Source: DATCDR01 sp036510575
GTDB lineage: Bacteria; Actinomycetota; Acidimicrobiia; Acidimicrobiales; Bog-793
Length of the DNA stretch: 15,542 nt
Assembly (NCBI GenBank): GCA_036510575.1
Contig: DATCDR010000189.1
Location: forward strand, 1-15,542
Direction of reading: 5' to 3'
Part shown: positions 14,768-15,542 of the stretch, one piece after another
Numbering within the stretch: position 1 is the first letter of the stretch
Layout of the letters: every line of letters begins with the position of its first letter
The notes under the pieces: generated by a model
Databases searched by the model: none
The model's input: the letters and a program-made list of their open reading frames with translations, nothing else
What the model was told of the DNA's origin: nothing
Translations under genes and position numbers: made by a program

Positions 14768-15118
14768 TTAAGCCTTCGAGGTTCGGGACGGGTTGAGGGA
14801 GTGCAGCGTCACAAGGGCTGCGAGACCGATCATCCCGAGGCCAACCGCGGCAGTGGCGAGATAGGGCACGAACGCCCACGTGTGGATGAACACCCTGCCG
14901 GTCTCGTCTTGGAGAACACGGAGCACGCCGACGAGCACGATGACGCCGCCGATGCCGAAAACCAGTGCGCCTCCAAGCGCGATCGCGACCCCTTTGGCGA
15001 TCGCCTTTAGCGGCACGATCGTCTCTTGGATCACGTAGCGGCGAACGAGAGCGATGAGTTCATCGATGCTCGGTCGAAACTTCTCCGGCGAGAGGTGGCC
15101 GCGGATCCATCCGCTCAT
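14768..15118 (-). CDS. Putative actinobacterial holin-X (phage-holin superfamily III-like) membrane protein
   Basis: 116-aa protein with an amphipathic N-terminus (about 15-45) and two membrane helices (about 45-66 and 82-104) joined by a short loop with DETGR. This layout is that of the actinobacterial holin-X family, small two-helix proteins found in ordinary chromosomal operons; despite the name a lytic role is not established. No endolysin or phage gene is nearby. The start at ATG 15118 has GGAGG 8 nt upstream. It heads the operon that ends with trmI. Confidence 0.75.
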   Translation of the reverse strand: MSGWIRGHLSPEKFRPSIDELIALVRRYVIQETIVPLKAIAKGVAIALGGALVFGIGGVIVLVGVLRVLQDETGRVFIHTWAFVPYLATAAVGLGMIGLAALVTLHSLNPSRTSKA

Positions 15119-15232
15119 GCCGCTTGCCTCCGCGGGGCGTTTCGTCGTGTCATGGCTGCAAGGCTACAAGAAGTGACGACCTACCTTGCTGCGAGCGCCG
15201 AGAATTCCGCCGCTTCACTGCTAGTGCTGTCA

Positions 15233-15269
15233 CCACAAACCTTCGCCCTATAGGGGCGGCGGCTTGTGG
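15233..15269. terminator. Long imperfect hairpin, probable terminator of the right-edge gene
   Basis: CCACAA/TTGTGG, CC/GG and CGCCC/GGGCG pair in register, with two mismatches and G-T pairs, closing a 3-nt loop: about 15 paired positions. It is the strongest stem I found outside genes. It starts 14 nt after the stop of the minus-strand frame ending at 15284 and lies about 115 nt before the holin-like gene start. No T-run follows on either strand. A structured RNA element is an alternative. Confidence 0.5.
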
Positions 15270-15283
15270 CTCCTCGCATCTGA

Positions 15284-15542
15284 CTAAACGACAGCCACTA
15301 CGAGCGACTCCCCGGGATCGTCAGTGATCAGGTTCCCGAAGCGGACCACAGCAGGCCTGGGAGCAACGCCGCGTCGGTTTAACTGCATCGAAACGCGGCG
15401 CCGGTCACGCCGGGCGCGGCCGGGAAGGTTCCGACCTACTCGACGGTGCACGACCGTCAACCCCGAAAGGTCGACGTTGGTCCCACCGCTTGTTGATTTG
15501 GTCCCGGCGACCGTGTTCACGCTGCCTTTCGCAGGGAGCTTG
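15284..15542 (-). CDS. 3' end of an unrecognised gene (partial)
   Basis: A minus-strand frame is open from the window edge to a TAG at 15284-15286, giving 85 codons of a possible C-terminus. Third codon positions are about 70 percent G or C, as expected for coding sequence here. A hairpin follows the stop. The peptide is Arg-rich in the middle (residues around 15400-15440) and ends GESLVVAVV. I recognise no family. A GTG at 15520 could in theory start a 78-aa protein, but no ribosome site supports it, so an incoming longer gene is more likely. It may also be a chance open frame. Confidence 0.3.
   Translation of the reverse strand, partial: KLPAKGSVNTVAGTKSTSGGTNVDLSGLTVVHRRVGRNLPGRARRDRRRVSMQLNRRGVAPRPAVVRFGNLITDDPGESLVVAVV

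Noticed and set aside
14768..15118. Prophage remnant because of the holin-like protein
   Set aside because: No integrase, endolysin, structural gene or attachment-site repeat is present; holin-X-like proteins are common in actinobacterial chromosomes.
15284..15542. tmRNA, RNase P RNA or SRP RNA at the right edge
   Set aside because: I looked for their conserved sequence blocks on both strands and saw none.

Overview
The window carries the Pup-proteasome locus of a high-GC actinobacterium. The gene set (ARC/Mpa ATPase, Dop, Pup, PrcB, PrcA, PafA, then Tat genes and a HelY-type helicase, with a TrmI methyltransferase nearby) matches the order known from Mycobacterium. Several differences point to a deep-branching relative, plausibly Acidimicrobiia. 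These are a signal peptidase I gene where mycobacteria have pafB-pafC, a divergent ThyX, and frequent GTG or TTG starts. The class assignment is inference from gene content only.

Layout from right to left. At the right edge, 15284-15542 holds the 3' end of a possible minus-strand gene that I do not recognise, followed by a strong hairpin. A tight minus-strand operon then runs 15118 to 13386: a holin-X-like two-helix membrane protein, two small one-helix proteins, and the tRNA m1A58 methyltransferase TrmI. Next comes the only plus-strand block, 11139-13289: a ferredoxin with an Asp at one cluster-ligand position, a VOC-fold enzyme, and a short MetE-like zinc methyltransferase. It converges on trmI and diverges from arc.

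From 10982 down to 531 all genes lie on the minus strand: arc, dop, pup, prcB, prcA, pafA, lepB, tatB, tatC, helY. At 446 a partial FAD-dependent thymidylate synthase gene begins and runs off the left edge. Stop/start overlaps couple prcB-prcA, pafA-lepB and tatC-helY.

How it works together (known for the families): Dop converts the C-terminal Gln of Pup to Glu. PafA joins Pup to lysines of target proteins, and Dop can remove it. ARC recognises Pup, unfolds the substrate and feeds it into the PrcA/PrcB 20S core, whose active site is the N-terminal Thr of mature PrcB. Pup here ends in Gly-Gly-Gln, so deamidation by Dop is needed. The downstream lepB-tatB-tatC genes form a protein-export module.

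Regulation seen in sequence: arc, dop and pup have Shine-Dalgarno sequences. pafA and tatB lack one and have a TANNNT -10-like box 6-7 nt before the start codon, the arrangement of leaderless actinobacterial promoters; prcB and thyX have one 9 nt before. A hairpin separates pup from the prcB promoter. I found no mobile element, CRISPR array, tRNA or rRNA. Nothing here is clearly a new system; the points most worth checking are the lepB replacement, the MetE-like/VOC pair, the ferredoxin ligand change and the internal leaderless promoters.
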